From: a virus
Direction: 5' to 3' (one strand)
Length of the DNA stretch: 64,000 nt
Virus record (IMG/VR): IMGVR_UViG_3300025009_000050
Location: 62,001-126,000 of that record
Each line of letters starts with the position of its first letter. Position 1 is the stretch's first letter. The position numbers and the translations under genes were made by a program. The notes beneath the pieces were generated by a model. The model was given only the letters and a program-made list of their open reading frames with translations. It was not told the origin of the DNA and ran no database searches. Shown piece after piece: positions 35,721-44,168 of this stretch.

Positions 35721-36279
35721 ATTCCATACTCCATGTATCCTGATGAGCAGTATCAGTACAAAACAGCCAACGCCAATCTTCAGCCCATAGCTGCTTCCAG
35801 TCCTTGGTCCATTCTTCATTCCTCTTATAGTCTGCATTACGTAGTTCAGCGTACATCTTTATCTGGTCTAAATTTCTGCAGTAGGTATCCTGTATTACAT
35901 GGCCCATCTCATGACAAAAGATATAATGACTCATAAATCTAGGTACAGGAGTAGATCTCCCATATAGAGTAATGTGTCCTTTAATCTTATCATCTCTAAG
36001 ATGAGCGCCTGCAGAACCGTTAAAGTGGTCATGACTTGGGTCCCTTAAGAGATACACTTCAAGGTACTCCAACACTTCCTCCATGTTAGGCCATGTGATA
36101 AGGTCCAATGATTCGACTACATTGTTAATATTATGGCTATATGCTCTATTAAGTACATCTATTCTTGATGGTAGCCAGTAATCACTGAACTTGAATACAG
36201 TTATGTTATGAACTGAACCGTAGCCTTCAGTTGCAGTATCATACATACTAGTACACTCGTCAGGCGTGTATATTCTCAA
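35653..36279 (-). CDS. Zinc metallopeptidase-like protein (HExxH)
   Basis: 208 residues. HYIFCHEMGHVIQDTYC contains HExxH with flanking helix, followed by AELRNADYKRNEEW with a candidate third ligand. Overall like small minimal gluzincin/IrrE-type peptidases. Substrate unknown; intracellular by lack of signal peptide. Confidence 0.72.
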   Translation of the reverse strand: MRIYTPDECTSMYDTATEGYGSVHNITVFKFSDYWLPSRIDVLNRAYSHNINNVVESLDLITWPNMEEVLEYLEVYLLRDPSHDHFNGSAGAHLRDDKIKGHITLYGRSTPVPRFMSHYIFCHEMGHVIQDTYCRNLDQIKMYAELRNADYKRNEEWTKDWKQLWAEDWRWLFCTDTAHQDTWSMEYEKPDNRTKEFMLDSYRQTKRL

Positions 36280-36291
36280 TCTACGTTCCTC

Positions 36292-36543
36292 CTAGGTTAT
36301 AAATATTACATCAATATTTCCATTATCATTGTAATATAATTTACAATCAAGTTTATTACCATATAACTTAAGAATGTGTTCCACACCTATACGTATAGTA
36401 TCTAGAGTGTCTTGTCCAACAGGTTGTCCTACATACCAACTAACATACTTTTGGATTTGTTCTTTAACTGTCTCTAAAGTACTATCGATAGAAGTATAAC
36501 CATTCATCTTGTCTGCGTATAAGTTTATTAGGTCTTTTTTCAT
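36292..36543 (-). CDS. Hypothetical protein
   Basis: ATG 36543 after GAGGAGACTT; 83 residues (MKKDLINLYADKMNGYTSI, ending NDNGNIDVIFIT). No family recognised. Confidence 0.58.
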   Translation of the reverse strand: MKKDLINLYADKMNGYTSIDSTLETVKEQIQKYVSWYVGQPVGQDTLDTIRIGVEHILKLYGNKLDCKLYYNDNGNIDVIFIT

Positions 36544-36573
36544 AAGTCTCCTCATTATAGTAAGGAGCTCTGG

Positions 36574-36690
36574 CTATTCACCAGAGCTATCCTTAGTTTC
36601 CTTTGTAATAATGGCCCCTATGACTTTCATACTACCATCATCTTCAAGTTTTATAACCTTCTCACCAAGTGAGTTCTTTATGATTAACAT
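36574..36690 (-). CDS. 38-residue hypothetical protein
   Basis: ATG 36690 overlaps the upstream stop; MLIIKNSLGEKVIKLEDDGS then TKETKDSSGE, stop at 36574-36576. The stop lies in the loop of an AGCTCTGG/CCAGAGCT hairpin (36565-36587), which may be a terminator or processing site. Confidence 0.5.
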   Translation of the reverse strand: MLIIKNSLGEKVIKLEDDGSMKVIGAIITKETKDSSGE

Positions 36691-36959
36691 CATTCAGCAG
36701 CTTCCTGTTGCGCTCTCATAGCTTCCTGAGCTTGCTGCATAGCACGGGCTTCCCAGTAACGATCAAGCTCCTGTCTAGCATAGTTAAGCAACCCTTCAAT
36801 AGTAATTAGGTCTACACTTTCTCCTCTACTACCGAAGTACACATCGCCATTCTCCTTAATCCCAGCTACAACCTCACAACGCGTAGGAACATTAGTAGAT
36901 TCTACTTCAGGTGAATCTACAACTTCAGGTATCATATCTACTACTTTCTTCTTGGCCAT
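36690..36959 (-). CDS. Hypothetical protein with Gln/Ala-rich tail
   Basis: 89 residues; MAKKKVVDMIPEVVDSPEV, then a beta segment and a helical QQAQEAMRAQQEAAE tail. No family recognised. Confidence 0.58.
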   Translation of the reverse strand: MAKKKVVDMIPEVVDSPEVESTNVPTRCEVVAGIKENGDVYFGSRGESVDLITIEGLLNYARQELDRYWEARAMQQAQEAMRAQQEAAE

Positions 36960-36961
36960 TG

Positions 36962-37153
36962 TTAGTGGTCCTCCCTTAATAATATTTTAGTGAATACATA
37001 CAACGCAACCATTTGTATATAGTTGATTGATTGTAAATTGAATACATCAGTTATAACGTTATTCCATATCATCAATCCAGCGAATGTAATAAATAAGAAC
37101 TTTACAATCATTAATAATGTATCGTATAGTAACTCATAAGTGTCATCTTTCAT
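36962..37153 (-). CDS. Small membrane protein (two helices)
   Basis: 63 residues with LLMIVKFLFITFAGLMIW and INYIQMVALYVFTKILL as membrane segments. Overlaps the next nuclease gene by four bases. Function unknown. Confidence 0.6.
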   Translation of the reverse strand: MKDDTYELLYDTLLMIVKFLFITFAGLMIWNNVITDVFNLQSINYIQMVALYVFTKILLREDH

Positions 37154-37887
37154 TTATCACACCTACCACATTCATGTTGATATGGACAGCTCTTACATGC
37201 ATAAGAGTACTTTGGATAAAACACTCTATTCTCTATGCTGTCAGCAATACTATTTATTGTATATTCAAACGTAGAGAACTCATCTCTGCTTGTATAATAG
37301 ACCTTGCCATTCTTAAGGAAGTAATATACTATCCTATTTTCAACAGCTTCAAATAGCTTCCTGAATGCATAAGATTGTGCCGTGAGGTATATGTCATGAT
37401 CAGTATAAAACTTATCAGGCATATATTCACCCATCTTAAAGTCTACTATCTCTATGATATCGGTGTTATCAACTTTAACTTCTCTAACAAGTTCTATTGT
37501 ACCAGTCAGTTGATGTTTGCCTATATCTACTTTATAATTTTGTTCTACTGTTATTGGAACACATGGATTAAATTTCGCATGTCTATGAAAGCTAATGAGC
37601 ATACTTAAACCTTTCATTTCTAGGTCACTATGCTCATCACGCTTTCTGAACATTATGTCTTGGAGACTTAGATTCTTTGACCACAAAGTCCCCCATTCAT
37701 TCTTCAGTTGTTCTGCTCCGGGTAGATTACCATCGAACATGTTACGATAGAAGGAATAAATCACCTTGTGAATTTTAATGCTGAAATCAGCCTTAGCAGA
37801 TAGTTGACTAGGTATCCCGATACTACGTAGATAATACTTTCGAGGACATTCCGTATACACTAATACATCGTCTAATGACAGTATCAT
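37150..37887 (-). CDS. Cas4-like PD-(D/E)xK nuclease
   Basis: 245 residues. TECPRKYYLRSI at the start, GTIELVREV, IVDFKMGEYMP and TAQSYAF are nuclease motifs. CKSCPYQHECGRC supplies the C-terminal Cys cluster. Resembles Cas4/PDDEXK_1 exonucleases; second such gene in the window. No cas genes or CRISPR array nearby, so a DNA-repair or degradation role is likelier. Confidence 0.82.
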   Translation of the reverse strand: MILSLDDVLVYTECPRKYYLRSIGIPSQLSAKADFSIKIHKVIYSFYRNMFDGNLPGAEQLKNEWGTLWSKNLSLQDIMFRKRDEHSDLEMKGLSMLISFHRHAKFNPCVPITVEQNYKVDIGKHQLTGTIELVREVKVDNTDIIEIVDFKMGEYMPDKFYTDHDIYLTAQSYAFRKLFEAVENRIVYYFLKNGKVYYTSRDEFSTFEYTINSIADSIENRVFYPKYSYACKSCPYQHECGRCDK

Positions 37888-38102
37888 TTTCTCGTGTATG
37901 CATTAAGACATTCAGTATGTACTTGGAAAGTCATCTCTTGTTCATACTCGGCTCTTGATTTCTCTTTGCCACTAGGAGAACAAATCCATAGTATCTCTCG
38001 ACCGCATAACTTACAGTGTACAGGAATACTTGTAATAGCTTTATAGCCTCTGAGAGTAATGTCTTCAAGGCTATTAGGAATAGGTTTAAATTTCTTTGCC
38101 AT
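37884..38102 (-). CDS. Hypothetical protein with Cys pair
   Basis: ATG 38102 (GGGAG upstream); 72 residues. MAKKFKPIPNSLEDI, CKLCGREILWIC, a possible zinc ribbon half. Overlaps neighbours by 4 and 1 bases. Confidence 0.55.
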   Translation of the reverse strand: MAKKFKPIPNSLEDITLRGYKAITSIPVHCKLCGREILWICSPSGKEKSRAEYEQEMTFQVHTECLNAYTRK

Positions 38103-38266
38103 TAGTTTAACGTCTCCCACATAGTACATATAGTAACTTTCTTTAAGTTCTCTTCTGTTACTTCCATGTTTAAATCCCTAAGGCACTTTAGTTTATTAGT
38201 TAAGATGTATTGTTCTCTTCTACTAAGTACAGCATCGGTAAAACCTTTCTTCCTCTTACGAGCCAT
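38102..38266 (-). CDS. Small basic hypothetical protein
   Basis: ATG 38266 after GGAGGAGATACTA; 54 residues, basic head MARKRKKGFTDAVLSRREQ. No family recognised. Confidence 0.55.
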   Translation of the reverse strand: MARKRKKGFTDAVLSRREQYILTNKLKCLRDLNMEVTEENLKKVTICTMWETLN

Positions 38267-38420
38267 TAGTATCTCCTCCAGAATCATAATCTGAGCTATC
38301 AATTTCCTGGTTATACTTTTCCTTAACTAACTTTTGCACGTATTCTCTTGTTTCATAATCCATTTGTGCCCATTCTTCAGTAGTAAACATGACTGACACC
38401 TTAGTTACATTAGGCTCTAT
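38256..38420 (-). CDS. Small acidic protein, apparent AUA start
   Basis: The frame has ATG 38390 (MFTTEEWAQMDYETR) after AAGGTG, but an ATA at 38420 lies nine bases after AAGGGGG and gives (M)EPNVTKVSVMFTTEEWAQ. 44 or 54 residues; acidic C-terminus. Start unresolved. Confidence 0.5.
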   Translation of the reverse strand: MEPNVTKVSVMFTTEEWAQMDYETREYVQKLVKEKYNQEIDSSDYDSGGDTNGS

Positions 38421-38607
38421 GACAAGGAACCCCCTTACCCATAAATGCTTTATTACTATCTTTAGCTGCCCTATACTTCTTAAGGTATCCAGCACCATGT
38501 TCACATATGGTATTGCATTTAAGACATTCATCAATTAGTACGATAGTAACATGCTTAATCTTTGCTCTTTCAGCTACACTAGCGTTCTTACTCTTCTTCT
38601 TGGCCAT
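38410..38607 (-). CDS. Small Cys-containing hypothetical protein
   Basis: 65 residues; MAKKKSKNASVAERAKIKH, DECLKCNTICEHG, ends PCHRA. Possible metal binding. Overlaps the next small gene. Confidence 0.55.
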   Translation of the reverse strand: MAKKKSKNASVAERAKIKHVTIVLIDECLKCNTICEHGAGYLKKYRAAKDSNKAFMGKGVPCHRA

Positions 38608-38619
38608 AAAACATCATCC

Positions 38620-38826
38620 TTACTGTTTATGCTTTAACCCTTCTTCTGGAGTATGTTGGGCTTCAACCACATCAAATCTACCACCAGAACAGTATACAAC
38701 ATACATTCTTCTATCTGGAATATATTCAAGATCAGTTATCTTAGCATCAGCAGGAATATCAAATCGGCTAGATATCAAATCTAGAAGCAATTCCTTAGTA
38801 ATATTGATCTTAAAGTGTTTGCTCAC
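38620..38826 (-). CDS. Hypothetical protein
   Basis: GTG 38826 after GGAGGGCCACAA; 68 residues (MSKHFKINITKELLLDLISSR, ADAKITDLEYIPDRRM). No family recognised. Confidence 0.55.
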   Translation of the reverse strand: MSKHFKINITKELLLDLISSRFDIPADAKITDLEYIPDRRMYVVYCSGGRFDVVEAQHTPEEGLKHKQ

Positions 38827-39364
38827 TTGTGGCCCTCCTATAATCATCAGAAAATCCTGGCACCATATTATCAATACTTATGAATGTATAGTAATCAGTT
38901 GCTTCTAACACAATGGAATCGACACTCAGAGTGCTTTCTGAAAATACCTTACTACAATTATTAAATTTAGTATATACGCTCATTCCGTGTTCATTAGTGC
39001 TTTGCATTACTATGTCAATATAACCATCGTTAGGGTTATATTGTTTATCAAAGATGGCTCTATTTAGCCCTAGCACTCCACACTCACCAATAGATGATTG
39101 AAAGATAATAGGATCAAATTGTTTATAGCTTATTGCTTGTATAGTAGGATCTATATGCGCCTCTTGTGTCCCACTATAGACTATTACAAAATCTGCACCG
39201 CAAAATGATACATAGACTGATTCCTCTAGTTTAGGTTCATTAATATCCTCAACAATCTCAGCACCATTAAAAGTTGATATTGTCGATACTGACGACATTA
39301 AGTGTCCAACCCTCAATTCCCGTCTTATGTCTTTTATTAATTCATACATAAAATGACTACTCAT
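38810..39364 (-). CDS. Hypothetical protein
   Basis: 184 residues, mainly beta-rich (ESVYVSFCGADFVIVYSG, YIDIVMQSTNEHGMSVYTKF). ATG 39364 after GGAGGAAATA. No family recognised; located between PhoH and small genes. Confidence 0.58.
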   Translation of the reverse strand: MSSHFMYELIKDIRRELRVGHLMSSVSTISTFNGAEIVEDINEPKLEESVYVSFCGADFVIVYSGTQEAHIDPTIQAISYKQFDPIIFQSSIGECGVLGLNRAIFDKQYNPNDGYIDIVMQSTNEHGMSVYTKFNNCSKVFSESTLSVDSIVLEATDYYTFISIDNMVPGFSDDYRRATSEQTL

Positions 39365-39373
39365 TATTTCCTC

Positions 39374-40687
39374 CTATAATAACTGTACTGCTAATTCAGA
39401 CAGCAGTGATCTTTCAGTCTTTGTTAGTGTTACGTGCCCGTATATCTCTTGACCTTTAAAGGAATTGATAACATGGACAAGTCCATTGTTGCTACTATTC
39501 AATCTATGATTATCTACTTGTTCAATATCACCTGTGATTACGATCTTGGTCCCTTCACCAGCCCTAGATATGATGGTCTTCATTTCACTCTTAGTAAGAT
39601 TCTGAGCTTCATCAATTATAATCCATTGACGTGGGATACTACGACCTCTGATGTATGTGAGTGCTTCTAGTTCTAGAATACCAGTTCTCATTAGTTCTTC
39701 TACTCGTTCAGCCGGTGTAGAAGGAGATCCATATTTGTTAGAAGCTAAGTCCTCGGTTAAATATTCAAGATTATCGAATATGGCACCCATCCATGGAGTA
39801 AGCTTTTCTTCCTTATTACCAGGTAAGAAACCTATATCATTTCCTACAGGAACAATTGCCCTAGATACTATGATCTTCTTATAACTCTTATCATTCAGAG
39901 TCTTTTGAAGACCTGCAGCTAATGTCATTAAAGTCTTTCCTGTACCACTAGGACCTATAGCTGTGACTAACTTTATAGAATCATTGAGTAGTAGATCCAT
40001 AAAGAATCTCTGTTGTGTATTTCCCTTAGTAGGTTTAATTCCCCATGCTTCAAGATTCTTACTAAGAGGAACTATGGACTTTAGCCTAGCATCATATCTA
40101 CCATAATGATTTCCACCGTAGCTATCAATCATAATCATAAATTGATTAGCTACATATGGTTTCTCACAATCAATTCTGCGTTCCTCATAGAGCTGCTGCA
40201 CTTCATCATTATAAATATTTACTTCTGTACATCCATTGTAGATGTTAGATACATCTACAATCTCTACTACATAATCCTCAGCAGGTATATCAAGCGTATC
40301 AGCAATAACTCTCTCACATATATCCTGAGTGATTAATGTCACATTATCATGTTGCATAAGACCTTTAGTGACCATTAATATACGATTGTCAACAAGCTTT
40401 CTATCAAGCTCAGCAGGTAAATCTATATCGGTAAAGTTAGTCTCAACTCTCAATATAGACCCATTGTCGAGTTCAACACCTTCATGCAATTTGCCGTGCT
40501 TTCTTAGGTCATCCATAAAGCGTATAGCTTCTCTGGCATTACGTCCTCTATTGTCTTCTAACTTCTTAAAAGTATCTAGTTCTTGTACCACAGCTAGAGG
40601 TATAACAATGCTGCATGGTTCAAATGAATTTATTATTTCATTTATACTTCTGTCTAATAGCACATTCGTGTCAAGAACTCGAATCAA
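39374..40687 (-). CDS. phoH: PIN-PhoH fusion ATPase
   Basis: TTG 40687 after GGGAGGAATTCAC; 437 residues. N-terminal PIN-type ribonuclease domain (VLDTNVLLDRSI, VVQELDTFKKLEDN, NRILMVTKGL, VTLITQDI). From ~residue 230 comes a PhoH P-loop domain with GPSGTGKT, IVSRAIVPVGNDIGFLPG, WIIIDEAQNLT and GDIEQVDN. PIN-PhoH (PhoH2) proteins are RNA-directed helicase/nucleases, again an RNA-turnover function. Confidence 0.93.
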   Translation of the reverse strand: MIRVLDTNVLLDRSINEIINSFEPCSIVIPLAVVQELDTFKKLEDNRGRNAREAIRFMDDLRKHGKLHEGVELDNGSILRVETNFTDIDLPAELDRKLVDNRILMVTKGLMQHDNVTLITQDICERVIADTLDIPAEDYVVEIVDVSNIYNGCTEVNIYNDEVQQLYEERRIDCEKPYVANQFMIMIDSYGGNHYGRYDARLKSIVPLSKNLEAWGIKPTKGNTQQRFFMDLLLNDSIKLVTAIGPSGTGKTLMTLAAGLQKTLNDKSYKKIIVSRAIVPVGNDIGFLPGNKEEKLTPWMGAIFDNLEYLTEDLASNKYGSPSTPAERVEELMRTGILELEALTYIRGRSIPRQWIIIDEAQNLTKSEMKTIISRAGEGTKIVITGDIEQVDNHRLNSSNNGLVHVINSFKGQEIYGHVTLTKTERSLLSELAVQLL

Positions 40688-40705
40688 GTGAATTCCTCCC
40701 TGGAA

Positions 40706-41077
40706 TTATAGGTTCCTCTCAATACTTCTAGCGATGAATGTATGTTCTAGTTGTAAAACTTCATTACCGTATTCTACATTGTAATTTACTATCTCTGCAT
40801 TATGTAGCACAACATCCCCAAGCACTATATCCATTGGCCCATTAGGTTCATTAATCAAATTATTAAAGACTAGAGTACCAGCTATTCCTCTTCGTCCTCT
40901 TGAGAAACCTTGAATGCCTGTGCCACCTTGATAAGATATAGGAACTCTTTCTTGTTCCACAGTATAGTCTATAGATTGTATAGTACCTATAACTTTGTCT
41001 CCGAAGTATACTGTGTTGGGTTGTCTGGTTGTCTCCATAATATCTAGCTTATCTTTGTAAACATATATAAGATCCAT
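40706..41077 (-). CDS. Virion structural protein (tail, SPO1-like type)
   Basis: 123 residues. VIGTIQSIDYTVEQERVPIS, GFSRGRRGIAGTLVFN and GDVVLHNAEIVNYN, LEHTFIARSI reproduce the motif order of small tail structural proteins of Firmicutes myophages (usually IAGSLVF...PFDI...I.GVE.....E.TYTYVA). Exact position in the virion unknown. Confidence 0.65.
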   Translation of the reverse strand: MDLIYVYKDKLDIMETTRQPNTVYFGDKVIGTIQSIDYTVEQERVPISYQGGTGIQGFSRGRRGIAGTLVFNNLINEPNGPMDIVLGDVVLHNAEIVNYNVEYGNEVLQLEHTFIARSIERNL

Positions 41078-41361
41078 TAGTAACCTCTTATTAATCTATA
41101 TGGATCATCACTATCCATATAGTGATTGCTATTAGAGCTTGTTGTAGTACTAGCAATTGAGTTGCTATAGGTCCCATTAATTGTTATATTACCTGCAATT
41201 ATTGTATCAGCACCTGTTGTATAATTAGGATAGTTGAAAGTTGCAATACCATTATTGCTGATATACACTCTTGGTTCATTATGCATCTTTATCTCAATGC
41301 CTTTAGTCAATTTAGCTTCATCTTCACTCATCTTCTTGATATATTTACCAATTAAATCCAT
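41077..41361 (-). CDS. Probable virion protein
   Basis: 94 residues. GIEIKMHNEPRVYISNNGIATFNY and a Ser/Thr/Asn-rich low-complexity end (SNSIASTTTSSNSNHY). Overlaps the tail protein by one base, so co-translated. Confidence 0.5.
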   Translation of the reverse strand: MDLIGKYIKKMSEDEAKLTKGIEIKMHNEPRVYISNNGIATFNYPNYTTGADTIIAGNITINGTYSNSIASTTTSSNSNHYMDSDDPYRLIRGY

Positions 41362-41362
41362 G

Positions 41363-41390
41363 TTTACATCCTCATCCTTTATGTTATAAT
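41363..41390 (+). promoter_or_regulatory. Plus-strand promoter inside the minus-strand region
   Basis: TTTACA (41363-41368), 16 bases, TATAAT (41385-41390), facing into a gene-free stretch on the + strand while all neighbouring genes read on the - strand. Confidence 0.65.
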
Positions 41391-41396
41391 AGTAAT

Positions 41397-41680
41397 AACC
41401 AGGGCAGAAGCCTTATAGAAGTTGTATCTGCTCCTTACATAGATAGTTCGTTAGGTCTATCCTATAGCTTATGACTATCAAGCTTCTATGTAAGGAGCCC
41501 TCCTGATTAAAGAGGGACTGAAATATGATTTTCTTTTAAGGCTAATACCTAGTTTGTAACTATGATACAAGGTATATTAAAGTACTATGTTTGCTAATAC
41601 CTAATTAGCACCTCCTGATGAAAAAGGGACTGAAATATAAATACTTTAATATACAAGCGTCATAGTATTTACCTCTGAGC
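41397..41680 (+). ncRNA. Structured non-coding RNA with two repeat motifs
   Basis: No ORF in about 330 bases. The plus-strand transcript would contain a perfect 14-bp stem, GCTCCTTACATAGA with TCTATGTAAGGAGC (41450s to 41498), and a second stem GTATATTAAAGTA/TACTTTAATATAC (41571-41654). Each half ends with a copy of CCTCCTGATnAAAnAGGGA followed by CTGAAATAT (at 41499 and 41611, 112 bases apart). GCTAATACCTA also occurs twice. The repeat ends CTGAAAT, like some CRISPR handles, but spacing and absent cas genes argue against a CRISPR array. Confidence 0.55.
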
Positions 41681-41693
41681 CGTAAAGCATTGA

Positions 41694-42737
41694 CTAACCA
41701 TTAATCATTTGATTATACCTACGGGTGCCCTCAGGTGGGACTTCTCTAAGATATGACATCTCAGGCACAAATTCAAAGAACATTCTCTTCTTGTATGAGG
41801 AGAGTTTGTTCTTTCCCACCTTGACCTCAAGTAGTGGCCTCTTCTCATTAATACCATCTTGTTCCCAGAATACCTGTGCTGACTCTCCACGTAAACCTAC
41901 TTCATTATAACATAGCATTATAGCTTTAGCTTCGTATGCAATCTTACCAGTAGACTTTACATCATCAATAATAGGTCTGCGTGCACCATTTAACTTCTTA
42001 AACTCAGCAGTACAAATTATTGGGATATCATACTGTGTGCACATGCTTCCTAGCTCACCAGAGATATGAGTAAACTTTGCATTCTCATCATTATTAAAGT
42101 TTGTTTCTGATGATGATATATCGTGAAAGTTGTCTATAAAGACTACTAACTTATAATCTTCATCCATCTCTTTAAGAGCAAAGTTATGGTCTCCTATAGT
42201 CTTGCATATTACTTCTATGGTGTCAGCCATAGGTACGTAGTTTGAGTCAACTACTTTAATATAAGGTATGGCATTTCTCAGCCTTCTTATTCCTTCTTCC
42301 CTACGTACAAGATACGGCATAGCAGAGGGATCATTCTGATACTTCTTAGGCTTAGTCACTACATTGATCGGTATCTTTTGATCAAGAGCTATGAGTCTCG
42401 GTAGTATCTCCTTTACGTTATCATCAAGGCTAAAGTATAATACATAAGCCTTGTGAGGTTTCTTCTCTGTCTTAGTCTTATTAGCATTTGCTATTGACCA
42501 TGCTAACTGCATACAAAGAGCGCTTTTTCCGACATTCGCTTGACCTGCCACAAGATGTAGCCCAGGATTTAATCCTTCAAATGCTTCATTGAAACATTCT
42601 ATTCCCCAGTCTAATCCACCAAGCTCTCCACGTTGAAGAGCATATTCATTGACATCATCAATGATGGTTCCCATCTCCTTAATTAAGTCCGGTAATTCAA
42701 CCTCTTGTTTATTCCTTCCGCCTTCTAGCACTATCAT
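41694..42737 (-). CDS. DnaB-like replicative helicase (RecA-fold domain only)
   Basis: 347 residues. Walker A GQANVGKS (65-72), SLDDN.. E-like motif, Walker B KLVVFIDNF, GELGSMCTQYDIPIICTAEFKK and a C-terminal KVGKNKLSSYKKRMFFEF arginine-finger region. It lacks the N-terminal DnaB domain. Unwinds DNA at the fork; neighbours primase. Confidence 0.85.
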   Translation of the reverse strand: MIVLEGGRNKQEVELPDLIKEMGTIIDDVNEYALQRGELGGLDWGIECFNEAFEGLNPGLHLVAGQANVGKSALCMQLAWSIANANKTKTEKKPHKAYVLYFSLDDNVKEILPRLIALDQKIPINVVTKPKKYQNDPSAMPYLVRREEGIRRLRNAIPYIKVVDSNYVPMADTIEVICKTIGDHNFALKEMDEDYKLVVFIDNFHDISSSETNFNNDENAKFTHISGELGSMCTQYDIPIICTAEFKKLNGARRPIIDDVKSTGKIAYEAKAIMLCYNEVGLRGESAQVFWEQDGINEKRPLLEVKVGKNKLSSYKKRMFFEFVPEMSYLREVPPEGTRRYNQMING

Positions 42738-42918
42738 CCTGTAACCTCTCCCTTAAAACTAATTTATTCATTTCTGAGTCGTTCATTACCTCGACATCCT
42801 TACAATATATACACTTTACTTTTACCTTAGTAGGTTGCAACGCATTTAAATCGTCAAATATGGTTTCAATCTCTGCTCCGCATACATTACATTTCGTATA
42901 AACAGCATAGATGTACAA
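42709..42918 (-). CDS. Small zinc-ribbon protein
   Basis: TTG 42918 after GGAGTGATAGCTA; 69 residues. KCNVCGAEIETIF and KCIYCKDVEV knuckles, charged tail RERLQDDSARRRKE. Overlaps the helicase start by 29 bases; could be an accessory replication factor. Confidence 0.6.
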   Translation of the reverse strand: MYIYAVYTKCNVCGAEIETIFDDLNALQPTKVKVKCIYCKDVEVMNDSEMNKLVLRERLQDDSARRRKE

Positions 42919-42924
42919 TAGCTA

Positions 42925-43179
42925 TCACTCCATACTAAGTTGTCTCTCTAATTCATCAAAGATATCATGCATGGTTTTCTTTGCTCTCTTTAAACTAGCA
43001 TCGGTTGGGCATACTAGCTCAAACTGTTTGACTACATTACCCTTAGTTTTATCTAACAAGGTTTTTAATGTGTCTGTTGCTGGGATACAGTAGGAACTTG
43101 TAGCTGTTCCTTGCTGCACGCCATATACTGACCTTGCTGTAATTCCAACGTTTTCTACATATCCTTCATGATTTGCCAT
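42925..43179 (-). CDS. Hypothetical protein in replication cluster
   Basis: 84 residues (MANHEGYVENVGITARSVYG, KKTMHDIFDELERQLSME). ATG 43179 after GGAGGAGATAATTCA. Helical C-terminus. No family recognised. Confidence 0.55.
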   Translation of the reverse strand: MANHEGYVENVGITARSVYGVQQGTATSSYCIPATDTLKTLLDKTKGNVVKQFELVCPTDASLKRAKKTMHDIFDELERQLSME

Positions 43180-43183
43180 TGAA

Positions 43184-44125
43184 TTATCTCCTCCGTTTAT
43201 ATAATTTACATTCTTGTTTGTTACACTCTGTAATTGTGGTTAACCAACCACATCCCATCTTATACTCACCTTTATACACACTCTCAAGTATAGTTTCTAC
43301 TTCGAGCTCAGGCATTGATGGGTCACAATATTTAGAATTCCATTCATCCATTCTGTGCTTGCACTCTTCTTTATCCAGACCTTGTTGTCTATAGAAAGAA
43401 GCTATTGCCGCTCCTGAGTTATTGCGTTGTCCTTTAAGAACCATTTGATTAAGCAGTGCATTCATACAAGGAGGTGTGTAGCTTAAAGGTTTAAGCGGTT
43501 TATTATACGTAGGTTTAGCCTTTAGATTAAGCCTTCTTATGATATTTACATATGCTAGGTTGGCCATCGGAATCAATTTTACTGTGATTGGTTTTATAGC
43601 CCTTGGTTCCCTAGCTAGTTGATAAATTTCATCTGCCTTTAAGGTCTGCAACTCCTGGTATGTGATAGGAATCTTATATAGCTTTGTCTTTTGATGACGA
43701 CTATTGGGAAGTCTGAATAGCCGCTTGCTATCATATATCTTTGTGTCTATTGTCTTGTGTCTAGTGTTGTCCTTAATATCCATGGCCATCATCTTAAAGA
43801 CTCTATGTAAGTCCTTAGAGGGAATTACTCCAATGATTCTGCTATCTACTATTATATGTATTCCCTTAGCACCACTGAAATAGATACTTAGCAATTCAGG
43901 ATTGATGCCATAGTTTCTGTACATATATCTTATAGAAGTCAAAGCATCTTCAATAACAATTTCTATACCATCGTTGGTATCAAAGTCTAGGTAGAAATCA
44001 CCCAATAGTAAAGCTTCATTCTGTGCTGGGGAATTGTACTTATAAACAGTAGCGAATACTCCTATGTTGTCATACTTAAAACGGAACTTATTGACTTCAC
44101 TTATAGGAATAATTTTATTTCTCAT
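43184..44125 (-). CDS. Archaeo-eukaryotic-type primase (PrimPol-like)
   Basis: 313 residues. LLGDFYLDFDTNDG provides the DxD metal motif, SIYFSGAKGIHIIVDS the SxKGxHI motif and DTKIYDSKRLFRLPNSRH the third motif. The C-terminus has PPCMNALL...MGCGWLTTITECNKQEC, four Cys that may bind Fe-S or Zn as in primase large-subunit-type domains. Makes primers with the adjacent helicase. Confidence 0.82.
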   Translation of the reverse strand: MRNKIIPISEVNKFRFKYDNIGVFATVYKYNSPAQNEALLLGDFYLDFDTNDGIEIVIEDALTSIRYMYRNYGINPELLSIYFSGAKGIHIIVDSRIIGVIPSKDLHRVFKMMAMDIKDNTRHKTIDTKIYDSKRLFRLPNSRHQKTKLYKIPITYQELQTLKADEIYQLAREPRAIKPITVKLIPMANLAYVNIIRRLNLKAKPTYNKPLKPLSYTPPCMNALLNQMVLKGQRNNSGAAIASFYRQQGLDKEECKHRMDEWNSKYCDPSMPELEVETILESVYKGEYKMGCGWLTTITECNKQECKLYKRRR

Positions 44126-44168
44126 AAACTTTCCATTTGGAAGTGTAGCTCCGCATTCAACCCACCAT

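Noticed and set aside
41499-41640. Two CRISPR-like repeats ending CTGAAAT
   Set aside because: Only two imperfect copies, 112 bases apart (spacer ~80), both built into larger stems, no leader and no cas genes; better described as a structured RNA motif.
41600-41640. Hammerhead ribozyme (CTGATGA..GAAA)
   Set aside because: The CTGATGA and TGAAA elements are present but there is no stem II between them and no cleavage-site stem III.
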